The translations under genes and the position numbers were made by a program. DNA of 34,555 nt, from contig CANNIZ010000050.1 in NCBI GenBank assembly GCA_947505245.1, positions 1 through 34,555 of the forward strand, in the 5' to 3' direction. Shown in pieces: positions 13,925-23,691 of the stretch (its first letter is position 1; each line of letters opens with the position of its first letter). The notes below the pieces were generated by a model that saw nothing but the letters and a program-made list of their open reading frames with translations, was not told the origin of the DNA and searched no databases. The stretch comes from Pseudomonadota bacterium. GTDB lineage: Bacteria > Myxococcota_A > UBA796 > GCA-2862545.

Positions 13925-15493
13925 TCACGGCGCGGCGACGCTCGCGGTGGGAACGTCGGCGACGGCCTTCGAAAGCTGCGCGCGGTACCGCGTCGTCCGC
14001 ACCTCGACGCCCGCGGGGGGCTCGGGGAACAAGGCCAGCACGGACTCAGCGAACGTCTTCGCCTCCGCGCCGCGCCCGAGCGCGATGAGCACCTCGGCCC
14101 GGGCGGTGGCGACGCGCAGCTTGTTGTCGCCCCACGCGACCGCGTACGCGGCGTCCAGGTGCACGAGGGCCTCGTCGTGGCGGCCGGCGCGGGCGAGCAT
14201 GCGCCCGGCGGCGTGCGAGAACGTCATCTCGTCCGGGTACACGCGGCTGGCCTCGTCGAGGAACGCGACCGCGCCGTCGACGTCGCCGGCCTCTTCGAGC
14301 AGGTCGGCGTACCAGGTGTATTGCGAGCGGTCGTGCGCCGGATCACCCGTGAACCAGGACCTCAGCGCGGCCGCCGCAGACGCGTAGGTCGCCTTCGCCA
14401 GCGCGGGGTCAACTGCGAGCCCCGCGAGCACGTCGAGGCGATCGGTGGCGGTAAGCGCGTCGCCGGTCGTGTCGCGCGCGAGCGCCTCGCGGAGGACAGC
14501 GGCGAGGGCCGGGTCGCCTTCTACGAGGTCGGCTGCGTCCCGCGCCCACAGCGACGCCGCGACGCCATGCTCCGCGAGCCAGCGCGCGTCTTCGGACGTG
14601 GGCTTGGCGACGAGCCGCGCGCGGCGGAACGTCGGGTCGTCCGGCGCGGTCGCGGCGCGGGCGAGCCAGGTCGCTGCGTCCCGATCGAGGCGAACGAGGT
14701 CGAGCGCCGTCTGCGCCGCGTCAGCGGGGGGGACGGTCGACGGGTCGCGGCCCGCGCGCGCTGCGAGCCCGCCCGACTGATTGTCTTCGAGCCAGCGGAT
14801 GAACTTGTCGCGCGTGTCATAGCCGAGCACGCGCCCGACCTCCGATCCATCGGCGTTCGCCGCGATCACCGTCGGGTACCCCGTCACCGCGTAGCGGTCC
14901 TTGAGCGCCCACGAGCCAGGATCGTCCACGTCCACGGGAACGAGGACGTAGCCCTTCAGCACAGAAGCCGCGTCCGGCGCGTGCAGCACGTCGGCGACGA
15001 GCTGGTTGCAGGGCGGGCACCACACCGCGCCGAAGTCGAGCAGAACGAGCGAGCCGCCCGTCGCGGCCTTCGCGAACGCGACCTCCGCGGCGGCGGAGGG
15101 GTTCGCCTCCCGATGGAATGCCTCCTCCACCTTGGGGGCTGCGGCCTTCGCGAGCAGCTGCACGCGCCCTTTCTTGTCGGCGGGCACCGGCCCGAAGAAC
15201 CCGATCGTCTCGCGCTTGCACACCGTTCCGGCGTCGTCGCAGATCGACAGACCGATCTCGCCCGTGACGGTCGCGCCGCGAAGATCGGGGATGCGCAAGC
15301 CGGCAGCGGCCTCCAAACCCGGCGCCGACAAGGTGAGCTCGTGGTCGGGCCAGCTGAGCTGCAGGTCGGCGAACGCGTCGGGCGACACGTGAAACCCGGC
15401 GGGCGGCACGGTGTAGAGCGTGGCGGAGTCACCTTTCCAGCCGATCTCGACGACGGCGGAGGCGAGGGCATTGGACACGAAGAGGGCGAGCAT
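13925..15493 (-). CDS. Exported thioredoxin-fold protein with C-terminal TPR-like region
   Basis: 522 residues. The N-terminus MLALFVSNALASA is a short secretion signal. Residues 15-110 form a beta-rich domain with a SICDDAGTVC pair that recalls the N-terminal domain of DsbD-like reductases. Residues 145-245 form a thioredoxin fold with the active site WCPPC (about 158-162) and the cis-proline region VTGYPTVI. The rest is alpha-helical with TPR-like repeats (YADLLEEAGDVDGAVAFLDEA, and AGRMLARAGRHDEALVHLDAA, written here in parts). A likely role is disulphide reduction or isomerisation in the periplasm with a protein-binding tail. It starts three bases after the hemD-like stop, so the two are cotranscribed; that association suggests cytochrome or haem-related thiol chemistry, which is inference. 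Confidence 0.85.
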   Translation of the reverse strand: MLALFVSNALASAVVEIGWKGDSATLYTVPPAGFHVSPDAFADLQLSWPDHELTLSAPGLEAAAGLRIPDLRGATVTGEIGLSICDDAGTVCKRETIGFFGPVPADKKGRVQLLAKAAAPKVEEAFHREANPSAAAEVAFAKAATGGSLVLLDFGAVWCPPCNQLVADVLHAPDAASVLKGYVLVPVDVDDPGSWALKDRYAVTGYPTVIAANADGSEVGRVLGYDTRDKFIRWLEDNQSGGLAARAGRDPSTVPPADAAQTALDLVRLDRDAATWLARAATAPDDPTFRRARLVAKPTSEDARWLAEHGVAASLWARDAADLVEGDPALAAVLREALARDTTGDALTATDRLDVLAGLAVDPALAKATYASAAAALRSWFTGDPAHDRSQYTWYADLLEEAGDVDGAVAFLDEASRVYPDEMTFSHAAGRMLARAGRHDEALVHLDAAYAVAWGDNKLRVATARAEVLIALGRGAEAKTFAESVLALFPEPPAGVEVRTTRYRAQLSKAVADVPTASVAAP

Positions 15494-15496
15494 GGC

Positions 15497-16132
15497 CTAC
15501 TCTATCGCCGCGAGGACGCCCCGGGCGTCCCAGGTTGTCGCGACGGTGACGGTCAGGCCGACCCGGCGCGCGGCGTCGGCCGTGGTGGGGCCGATCACCA
15601 CGACGCAGCCGCCCGGAGCGACGGCCGCTGCGGCGTACACCTCGGCGGCGGCCGGGGAAGCGAGCAACACCGCGTCCCAGGGGGTGGCGGCGCGCAGCTG
15701 CGCGGTCGCGTGCGGGTTGCTGGCGTTCCTGTACGCGACGACGTCGACCAGGTGCGCGCCCGAAGCGTCGAGCGCGGCGCGGGTGCCGGGCGCTGCACGG
15801 GCGGCGCGCGGCCACAGCACGGTCTTTCCGGCCAATGGCCCCATCGCGGCCACGACCTCGGCGCCAGTCCCCTCGCCAACCACGTCCACCGGCCCCCAGG
15901 CGGCGGCCGTCGCGCGCCCGACCGCGGCCACGGCGGCGGCGTGGACGTGCCCATGGGCGAGGCGCGCCGCGTTGGCCGACGTGAGCAGCAGCCAGTCCGC
16001 GCGCGGCAACGACGCCCATTCCACCGGCACGTCTTCGAGCACGAGCAGCGGCACGTGGACGGTCGCGTGGCCGGCCGCGGCGAGCTCAGCTGCGAGCGCG
16101 TCGGGGTCGCTGTGGGTGAGCAGGAATCGCAT
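15497..16132 (-). CDS. hemD: Uroporphyrinogen-III synthase-like protein
   Basis: Would close and invert ring D of hydroxymethylbilane to give uroporphyrinogen III in haem synthesis. The 211 residues show the weak but typical pattern of the family: an N-terminal MRFLLTHSDPDALAAELAAAGH, DWLLLTSANAARL, VGRATAAAWG, the hinge WPRAARAAPGTRAAL, VVAYRN and the second-domain PWDAVLLASPAAAEVY and VVIGPTTADAARRVGL. It is slightly shorter than usual. Sequence conservation in HemD is low, so the call rests on motif order. It is the first gene of a minus-strand pair with the thioredoxin protein, and only 21 bases separate its start from the divergent gene at 16154. Confidence 0.85.
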   Translation of the reverse strand: MRFLLTHSDPDALAAELAAAGHATVHVPLLVLEDVPVEWASLPRADWLLLTSANAARLAHGHVHAAAVAAVGRATAAAWGPVDVVGEGTGAEVVAAMGPLAGKTVLWPRAARAAPGTRAALDASGAHLVDVVAYRNASNPHATAQLRAATPWDAVLLASPAAAEVYAAAAVAPGGCVVVIGPTTADAARRVGLTVTVATTWDARGVLAAIE

Positions 16133-16153
16133 GCAATAGCGTTAGCATGGGGC

Positions 16154-16764
16154 ATGCTCTCGTGGCTGCTCGCCTGTACGTCGCCCCCCCTCGCTCCGAC
16201 GCGCCCGCCGCTCGCGCTCGCCGGCACGCGCTGGTTGTACGAAGAGCTCGACGGCGCCGAGCCCGACGCGTGGGAGTTCGACGCCGACGGCACGTTGTTC
16301 GTCGCCACCGGGAACAACCCCGTCGCCGATACATGGATGTTCGACGGCAGCGCCCTGACCGTGAAGATCAACGACTACGCGACGTACGAGGGGCACGTCA
16401 CCGCGCAGGGCGGGTTCGTCGGCGCCGCGTCGAACCCGGCTGGCAAGACGTGGCAGTGGTTCGCGGTGCGCGATCTGCCGCCCGCCCTCGACGGGTGCGG
16501 CGATTCCGGGTCATTCGACGTCACCGACACGCGGTGGCGGCGGTTCGACGACGGCTCGGCGCAGGCCTCGGGGACGGTGTTCTTCCTCGGCGGCTCCGAC
16601 ACGTGGTCGCAAGCCGGCGACGACGTCACGTGGACCGTCGACGGCGCCGCGAAGGTCACCGGGAAGCTCGTCGGCGACCACACGATCGTGGCGCGCGTCC
16701 CCAGGCCCGACGGAGCCCTCGGCCGCGTCAGGCTCGTGCGCACCGCGATCCCCGGCGAGTGCCC

Positions 16765-16768
<4 letters not shown>
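16154..16768 (+). CDS. Probable lipoprotein of unknown function
   Basis: 204 residues starting MLSWLLACTSPPLAP. LLAC followed by Thr-Ser looks like a lipobox, but only seven residues precede the Cys, very short for a signal peptide; no better in-frame start exists upstream. The mature part begins GTRWLYEELDGAEPDAWEF and continues with Trp-rich beta strands (ADTWMFDGSALTVKIND, TWQWFAV, DTWSQAGDDVTWTVDG), like lipocalin-type or META-type small beta-barrels. The GTRWLYE opening resembles GTWRLYE in the lipoprotein at 23692, so they may be distant paralogs. Its TAG stop shares the CTAG palindrome with the stop of the convergent tkt gene. Confidence 0.7.
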
Positions 16769-18711
<1,943 letters not shown>

Positions 18712-18784
18712 GGCGACCTCCGGCCGCCGAGGTAGCCCGATCCCGCGACGTGGTCACCCACACCAGCGCGTACGGCTCCTGACG

Positions 18785-18790
18785 TATAGT
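18785..18790 (+). promoter_or_regulatory. Candidate -10 box for the YARHG lipoprotein
   Basis: TATAGT about 18 bases before the ATG at 18808, followed by GGGAGGG as ribosome binding site. No good -35 box is seen at the usual spacing. The complementary strand reads ACTATA and could also serve tkt. Confidence 0.4.
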
Positions 18791-18807
18791 CGGGTGCGGG
18801 AGGGTAG

Positions 18808-19692
18808 ATGAATCGTCGACTCGTGGTGGGGATTTCGCTGTTCTGGACGCTAGCCTGCAGCGGCGAGAGCACGGAGGTCGCGACGGGCTCCGGCGAGCCA
18901 GCGACGCCAGTGACCTCTGCTCCCGCACCTGACGCGCCCATCGCCGCGGTTCCCGAGGGCCCCCTTCCGGACTTCTACCAGATCACGCCGTACAGCACCG
19001 ACGAGCTGAAGAGCATGTCGCTGACGGAGCTTCAGCTTCGCCGGAACACGATCTTCGCGCGCGCCGGCCAGCCGTTCCGCAAGAAGTGGCTCGACACCTA
19101 CTTCCGTTACCAGGAGTGGTACCACCCGCTCACCACGGTCGCGGACGACACGAAGCTCACCGCCATGGACCGGCAGAACGCTGCAGCGATCGCCGCGGTG
19201 GAGTCGGGGCTCACAAGGGAGGAGCTCCGCGAACGCAAGACCAAGCTCATCGCCGGCGAGGCGCCCGAGTCGTGGCACCTCGAGATGGATGACGCCTACC
19301 AGCGCGAGATCGCCCTGCTGTCCGCGGCGCTCGGCGAGTGGGAAGGCGATCCTTCGGTGCCGATGTCCGAACGCAGCCCGATGGCCGACCCGAACGTGCT
19401 GGACACGGCGCTCACCGAGGCCCAGCTCGCGGACCTGTCCCGCCGCGACCTTCGCATCGTCCGCAACACGATCTTCGCGCGGCACGGGCGCGCGTTCAAG
19501 TCGGAGCTGCTCCAGGAGTACTTCGCGCAGAAGGTCTGGTACACGGTCGATCCGGCCTATGTCGACACCTCGCTCACGGACGTGGACAAGGCGAACATCG
19601 CCACCATCGTCAAGGTCGAGGAGAGCCTCGGCGGCATGATGACCGAGAAGCAGCAGGCCGCCTTCGAGACCGAATACATGGGCGGGGCCTGA
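18808..19692 (+). CDS. Lipoprotein with two YARHG domains
   Basis: 294 residues. MNRRLVVGISLFWTLAC is a lipoprotein signal (lipobox TLAC, Cys17), followed by a Pro/Ala/Thr-rich linker to about residue 50. Two similar modules follow: LRRNTIFARAGQPFRKKWL...EWY near residue 75 and IVRNTIFARHGRAFKSELL...WY near 220. These are YARHG domains (R-N-x-I-[FY]-A-R-x-G-x-x-F), extracellular modules common in cell-surface lipoproteins; their binding partner is not established. A charged helical region (LTREELRERKTKLIAGEAP) separates them. GGGAGGG precedes the ATG. Confidence 0.85.
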   Translation: MNRRLVVGISLFWTLACSGESTEVATGSGEPATPVTSAPAPDAPIAAVPEGPLPDFYQITPYSTDELKSMSLTELQLRRNTIFARAGQPFRKKWLDTYFRYQEWYHPLTTVADDTKLTAMDRQNAAAIAAVESGLTREELRERKTKLIAGEAPESWHLEMDDAYQREIALLSAALGEWEGDPSVPMSERSPMADPNVLDTALTEAQLADLSRRDLRIVRNTIFARHGRAFKSELLQEYFAQKVWYTVDPAYVDTSLTDVDKANIATIVKVEESLGGMMTEKQQAAFETEYMGGA

Positions 19693-19705
19693 TAAGGCTT
19701 CGGCC

Positions 19706-19723
19706 GCGCCCCGGTCGGGGCGC
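19706..19723. other. GC-rich hairpin between convergent genes
   Basis: GCGCCCC, a GGTC loop and GGGGCGC form a 7-bp stem. It is followed on the plus strand by AAAATAAA, the wrong composition for an intrinsic terminator in that direction, and on the minus strand the T-run comes before the stem. It may still mark transcript ends of the YARHG and CapA-like genes. Confidence 0.35.
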
Positions 19724-19746
19724 AAAATAAACGCCGGTGACGGCCT

Positions 19747-20571
19747 TCAAAACCTGGCTCCCGCCCCCTCCCGGGTGAGCGGTGAGCGTGAAAGCGCGCC
19801 CAACGTGTCGAGGTACGCGTCGAGGTCGAACGCCAGCGTCGCTGGCGCGCCGAGCAGCCCCGCGTGGATCGGGACGACCCGCGCCGACGTAGAGTCGCCG
19901 AGCGCGACGACCAGCACGAGGCCGTCGGCGTGATTGGTGCACTTGCAGTCGAACGCGAGGTTGCCGAGGCCCCACGCGATCACGCTCCCGTCACGGCGCT
20001 CGACGGGGCCGAACACGTGGGTGCCGTGCGCGACGATCACCTCGGCGTGCGCTGCGACCGCTACGTCCACGGCCTCGCGGAGCACGGGGGAAGGCTCGGG
20101 CGACGCGTCGCCAGTGACGTGAAACGCCACCACGAGCGGGTGCGGCGCCACCGCGAGGCGCTCCGCGAGGTCGGCGGGGACGCCTTGTTCGAGGTCATAG
20201 GCGGCGAAGTTGACGCCGTCGCGGATCGCGAGCCGGTCCCCGCCGAAGGCCGCGATGCCGGCGTCCTGCAGCGCTTGTGCGGTCGCGTCAGGGCCGCCAG
20301 GCCCGGCGTCAGACGCGTGGTTGTTCGCGATGCTCGCGAACGCGATGCCAGCGGTGGTGAGCGACGCGAGCGCGCCTGGATCGTGCACGAGCCGCAGACC
20401 CTCGCCAGGCAGCCCGACGCCGACGGGGCCCTCGAGGTTGACCACGCCAAAGCCCCGCAGCTCGCCTGCGAGCGAAGCGTCGAGCACCGGCCGCGGCCCG
20501 TCGAGATACACGTCGCCTGCGAGCCAGAACTCGACAGGAGGCGGCGTGCTGCGACCACAGTGGATGCTCAT
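19747..20571 (-). CDS. CapA/PgsA-type metallophosphoesterase-like protein
   Basis: 274 residues with the CapA pattern: LAGDVYLDG, GVVNLEGPV, IANNHASDAG, AFHVTGDASPEPS and IVAHGTHVFGPV, ending with NLAFD. CapA/PgsA proteins take part in poly-gamma-glutamate capsule synthesis or belong to a wider phosphoesterase group; no other capsule genes lie nearby, so the function here is open. The start is uncertain: ATG 20571 gives MSIHCGRSTPPP with no convincing signal; a TTG at 20589 would add MIALAI but still no good lipobox. Neither has a clear ribosome binding site. Its 5' end overlaps the divergent amidase gene. Confidence 0.8.
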   Translation of the reverse strand: MSIHCGRSTPPPVEFWLAGDVYLDGPRPVLDASLAGELRGFGVVNLEGPVGVGLPGEGLRLVHDPGALASLTTAGIAFASIANNHASDAGPGGPDATAQALQDAGIAAFGGDRLAIRDGVNFAAYDLEQGVPADLAERLAVAPHPLVVAFHVTGDASPEPSPVLREAVDVAVAAHAEVIVAHGTHVFGPVERRDGSVIAWGLGNLAFDCKCTNHADGLVLVVALGDSTSARVVPIHAGLLGAPATLAFDLDAYLDTLGALSRSPLTREGAGARF

Positions 20572-21289
20572 GATCGCGAGCGCGATCAACGCGTGTACGG
20601 CTACGCCTCCGGCCCTCGCACCCGAGCCGCCTCCGGCCGTGCCCGCCCCCGAGGCGGTCCCAGCGGCGGTCGTCGCTCCGGTGGTTTCCTTGCCGATCGT
20701 CGACACCCCGCTCCCGTTCGACGACGCCCGAAAAGCGCTCACCCTCGCGTACCTGCGCGCCCACGTCGACCCCGACGCGACCACGATCGACATCGTACCG
20801 CACGTCGTGGTCTTGCACTGGACCGGCGGCGGCACGTTCGACTCCGCGTTCGCGACGTTCGCGCCGAACACACTCGAAGGCCGGCCCGAGCTCGCCGGCG
20901 CGGGCGACCTGAACGTCTCGTCGCAATTCATCGTCGATCGCGACGGCACCATCCACCGCGTCATGCCGGAGACGTGGATGGCGCGGCACTGCATCGGCCT
21001 GAACTGGAACAGCATCGGCGTCGAGAACGTCGGCGGAACGGACGAAGCGCCGCTCACCGACGCGCAGGTCGCAGCCGACGCGGCGTTGATCCGCTACCTC
21101 GCAAGCAAGTACCCGATCGAGGTCGTGGTTGGACACCACGAGTACCGCACGCTCGATGGCACGAAGTACTTTCGCGAATTGGACGCGAACTACCGCACCG
21201 AGAAGGTCGATCCTGGGCCCGTGTTCATGGGCCGCGTGCGCGAAGCGATCGCCGATCTGCGCCTGGCTGGTGGGTCTCCGCCCATGTGA
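20546..21289 (+). CDS. N-acetylmuramoyl-L-alanine amidase-like lipoprotein (PGRP/Amidase_2 fold)
   Basis: Predicted zinc amidase acting on the lactyl-peptide bond of peptidoglycan. Starting with GTG at 20546 the protein is 247 residues. MLRPQWMLMIASAINAC is a credible lipoprotein signal with lipobox INAC, then a Pro/Ala/Val linker to about residue 60. Catalytic features: VVLHWTGGGTF (first zinc His), NVSSQFIVDRDGTIHRVMP, AWM-like MARHCIGLNWNSIGVENVGG, and VGHHEYRTLDGTKYF (second His and downstream ligand). The GTG start is preferred over ATG 20564 because AGGAGG (20536-20541) lies four bases before it and gives a better signal peptide. It likely anchors to the inner or outer membrane and remodels the wall. 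Confidence 0.85.
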   Translation: MLRPQWMLMIASAINACTATPPALAPEPPPAVPAPEAVPAAVVAPVVSLPIVDTPLPFDDARKALTLAYLRAHVDPDATTIDIVPHVVVLHWTGGGTFDSAFATFAPNTLEGRPELAGAGDLNVSSQFIVDRDGTIHRVMPETWMARHCIGLNWNSIGVENVGGTDEAPLTDAQVAADAALIRYLASKYPIEVVVGHHEYRTLDGTKYFRELDANYRTEKVDPGPVFMGRVREAIADLRLAGGSPPM

Positions 21290-21290
21290 C

Positions 21291-21296
21291 TATAAT
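21291..21296 (+). promoter_or_regulatory. -10 box TATAAT directly upstream of the antitoxin gene, suggesting a leaderless mRNA
   Basis: A perfect TATAAT hexamer lies one base after the amidase stop codon. Transcription would begin about seven bases downstream, at A21303, which is the first base of an ATG in the antitoxin frame. The -35 region is poor (TGGTGG at 21268-21273 with 17-base spacing). Confidence 0.55.
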
Positions 21297-21302
21297 ATGG
21301 TC

Positions 21303-21563
21303 ATGAAACGCGTCGGCACGGCAGACCTCAAGGCACACCTGTCCGAGCACCTTCGCGCCGTACGCGACGGCGAGGAGCTGATCGTGATGGATCGCCGCGA
21401 ACCGATCGCCCGCGTCATCCCCTTCGAAGAGCTCGAAGAGGGGCTGGTGATCGAGCCGGGTCGCGGATCGCTCGCCGATTTCCCATGGCCCGCACCCGTG
21501 CGCGGAATCGACGAGATCGACGTGGCGTCAGCGCTGCGCGCGGAGCGTGGCGACCGGCGATGA
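21303..21563 (+). CDS. Phd/YefM-family antitoxin
   Basis: 86 residues, MKRVGTADLKAHLSEHLRAV and then DGEELIVMDRREPIARVIPF. This is the standard Phd/YefM pattern: an N-terminal DNA-binding dimer domain with a [VI]-x-D-R-x-x-P-[IV]-A-x-[IV] motif, then a variable, presumably disordered toxin-binding tail (DFPWPAPVRGIDEIDVASAL). It should neutralise the PIN toxin encoded next and repress its own promoter. Two start codons are possible: ATG 21297 (adds MV) and ATG 21303. The latter fits a leaderless transcript from the TATAAT at 21291. The stop overlaps the toxin start as ATGA. Confidence 0.9.
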   Translation: MKRVGTADLKAHLSEHLRAVRDGEELIVMDRREPIARVIPFEELEEGLVIEPGRGSLADFPWPAPVRGIDEIDVASALRAERGDRR

Positions 21564-21976
21564 CGACCTACCTCGATACGTCCGTGATCCTTCGGTGGGT
21601 GCTCGGTGAGCGCGACGCCCTGCCGCATCCCGACGCGAGCGCAACCTTGGTGACGAGCCGCCTGACCAGCGTGGAGGCGCTCCGAACGCTCGACCGCCTG
21701 CGGCGCTCCGGGCGCCTATCGGACGGCGATTATGCCGAACGACACGGGATCACCGTGCGCATGTTGGCCCGCATCGATCGGGCCCACCTATACGCGGCGG
21801 TGCTCCGACGCGCCTCGGAGCCGTTTCCCACGCCCCTGGGCACGCTCGACGCGATCCACCTCGCGACCGCGTTGCTCGTTCGCGACTCCCGAGGCGTCGA
21901 CGTGACGCTCGCGACGCACGACGCGCAACTCGCCGCTGCGGCCCATGCCGTCGGGCTCGAAACCAGCGGGACGTGA
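21560..21976 (+). CDS. vapC: VapC-type PIN-domain ribonuclease toxin
   Basis: A 138-residue PIN-domain protein, predicted magnesium-dependent endoribonuclease that inhibits translation when free of its antitoxin. The acidic active site is visible: Asp in MTTYLDTSVILRWVLGE, Glu in LTSVEALRTLDRL, Asp in GTLDAIHLATAL and Asp in TLATHDAQLAAAA. The ATGA overlap with the antitoxin gene ensures coupled synthesis. The pair sits between an amidase and pyk and looks like an acquired accessory module, although its base composition is close to that of the host. Confidence 0.92.
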   Translation: MTTYLDTSVILRWVLGERDALPHPDASATLVTSRLTSVEALRTLDRLRRSGRLSDGDYAERHGITVRMLARIDRAHLYAAVLRRASEPFPTPLGTLDAIHLATALLVRDSRGVDVTLATHDAQLAAAAHAVGLETSGT

Positions 21977-22018
21977 CGACCACGCGCCACGTCGGCGCGC
22001 CGGGTGTACGCTCGCGGC

Positions 22019-23461
22019 ATGTTCAAGAACGACCGCTTCGAGACCCGCACAAAGATCGTCGCCACCCTCGGCCCCGCGTCGTGGGACGACCCCATGTTGT
22101 CCAACCTGATCGAGGCTGGCGTAGACGTGTGCCGCATCAACTGCAGCCACGCTGACCACGAGTCGATCCGCCGCCAGGTCGCGCGCGTCCGCCGCGCCGC
22201 GAGCAAGCTCGGCCGCCCCGTCGCGATCCTGCAGGACCTCCAGGGTCCCAAGATCCGCATCAGCAAGGTGGACGTGCCGATCGACCTCGCCGTGGGCGAC
22301 GTGCTCACCGTGGTGATGGACGATCACTACGTCCAGCAGGGCAACCGCGTCGGCACCACCTACCCGGAGATGTCGCTCGACGTGAAGGTGGGCGACACCG
22401 TGCTGTTCGCCGACGGCGCCGTCGGTGGGCAGGTCTCCGCCGTACGCACGCACACGACGCCCCACGAGGTGGACGTCGAGATCGGCATCCCCGGCACGCT
22501 CACGTCGTTCAAGGGCCTGAACCTGCCCGGCGTGCAGATGTCCGTCCCGTGCCTCACGGCCAAGGACCTCGCCGATCTCGCCGTGGGCGCCGAGGTCGGC
22601 GTCGACTACGTCGCGCTGTCGTTCGTGCAGCGCGCCCAGGACGTCATTGATCTGCGCGAACACATGAAGCGCCTCGGGCACGTCGTCCCCATCGTTTCGA
22701 AGATCGAGAAGCCACAGGCGGTGGACGACATCGAGAACATCGTGCGCACCAGCGAGGCGATCATGGTCGCGCGCGGCGATCTTGGCGTCGAGGTGCGCCT
22801 CGAGCGCGTGCCCGTGTACCAGAAGATCATCATCGACGCCGCGTTCCGCGCCGGCTGCACCGTGATCACCGCGACGCAGATGCTCGACAGCATGGAGCGC
22901 AACCCGCGCCCGACGCGCGCCGAGACCACCGACATCGCGAACGCGATCCTCGACGGCACCGACGCCGTCATGCTCTCCGGCGAGACGAGCACGGGCAAGT
23001 ACCCGATGGAGGCCGTGCGCACGATGGACGCGATCGCGCGCGAGGTCGAGTCGTCCCGGTTCTTCAAGCCCACGCCGGTGGGAGGCATGCCGCAGGTCGG
23101 CGGCGTCTCGGCGGCGATCCTCCGCGCGGGGATCACGGCCGCGACGGACCCGATCCGCCCGCTCGTGGTGTTCACGTGGTCGGGCTTCCTCGCGCGCCTC
23201 GCGAGCAAGGCCCGGCTTCCGGGCCCCGTGTTCGCGCTCTCGCCGGACCAGCGCGTCGTCGATCAGCTGGCGCTCGTGTGGGGCATCACGCCCATCCTGT
23301 GCCCGCCCGTAAAGTCGACGGACGACCTGCTCGCGGCAGGGGAACACGAGCTGATCGTGCGCGGAAAGATCCAGAAGGGCGAAGAGATCGTGCTCGTGGC
23401 GGGTGAAGGTCCGCTGCGCGGCGCCAAGCACCTGATGAAGATCACGCGCGCAGGGGAATGA
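22019..23461 (+). CDS. pyk: Pyruvate kinase
   Basis: Transfers phosphate from phosphoenolpyruvate to ADP in the last step of glycolysis. The 480-residue protein starts MFKNDRFETRTKIVATLGPAS and has CRINCSHADHE, QDLQGPKIRI, the family signature VPIVSKIEKPQAVDDI with the catalytic Lys, MVARGDLGVE and the potassium and substrate loop TATQMLDSMERNPRPTRAE. The C-terminal allosteric domain is present and complete (WSGFLARLASKARLPGPVFA). No ribosome binding site stands out; a GTG at 22004 would add five residues. It is followed by an unusual inverted-repeat region. Confidence 0.97.
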   Translation: MFKNDRFETRTKIVATLGPASWDDPMLSNLIEAGVDVCRINCSHADHESIRRQVARVRRAASKLGRPVAILQDLQGPKIRISKVDVPIDLAVGDVLTVVMDDHYVQQGNRVGTTYPEMSLDVKVGDTVLFADGAVGGQVSAVRTHTTPHEVDVEIGIPGTLTSFKGLNLPGVQMSVPCLTAKDLADLAVGAEVGVDYVALSFVQRAQDVIDLREHMKRLGHVVPIVSKIEKPQAVDDIENIVRTSEAIMVARGDLGVEVRLERVPVYQKIIIDAAFRAGCTVITATQMLDSMERNPRPTRAETTDIANAILDGTDAVMLSGETSTGKYPMEAVRTMDAIAREVESSRFFKPTPVGGMPQVGGVSAAILRAGITAATDPIRPLVVFTWSGFLARLASKARLPGPVFALSPDQRVVDQLALVWGITPILCPPVKSTDDLLAAGEHELIVRGKIQKGEEIVLVAGEGPLRGAKHLMKITRAGE

Positions 23462-23470
23462 GCGAGCGGG

Positions 23471-23655
23471 GTAGAACGGCCTTGAAGTTTGCTTTCGGCA
23501 AGTAGAACCCCGTCGAAGTTTGCCTCAGACCGCTTTCGGGTCGGTTCGCGGACGACCGAACGCCGAATCTGCTCGACGCCGACCCCAGACGCAGTCCCTC
23601 CCCAACCCTTCATGTCAGTTCTACCTTTCCGAACCGACTTTCAGGATCGTTCTAC
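23471..23655. repeat. Compound inverted repeat: two direct and two inverted ~31-bp units (MITE-like or structured region)
   Basis: GTAGAAC occurs at 23471 and 23502, exactly 31 bases apart, each followed after five or six bases by GAAGTTTGC. Its complement GTTCTAC occurs at 23618 and 23649, again 31 apart. Aligning the left arm (23471 onward) with the reverse complement of the right arm gives about 26 of 38 identical positions. The CGAACCGAC in the right arm (about 23630-23638) can also pair with GTCGGTTCG (about 23540-23548), so several folds are possible. The centre (about 23550-23610) has no ORF. The region lies between pyk and a lipoprotein gene and is less GC-rich than its neighbours. 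It may be a short non-autonomous element or a complex regulatory structure. Confidence 0.6.
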
Positions 23656-23691
23656 CGAGCCGCGGCGGGATAACCCCCGTCCGGAGGCTCC

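Noticed and set aside
13418..16138. A very long plus-strand open frame over the thioredoxin and hemD genes
   Set aside because: It runs antisense to two well-supported genes, is Arg/Gly-rich as expected of a GC-rich shadow frame, and has no domain. Only its last part, from 16154, is a real gene.
19706..19723. An intrinsic terminator after the YARHG gene
   Set aside because: The stem is good, but the following tract is A-rich rather than T-rich on the plus strand, and on the minus strand the T-run precedes the stem.
23471..23655. A CRISPR array, because of the 31-base spacing
   Set aside because: There are only two units in each direction, they are inverted relative to each other, similarity between units extends beyond a fixed repeat, and no cas genes are near.
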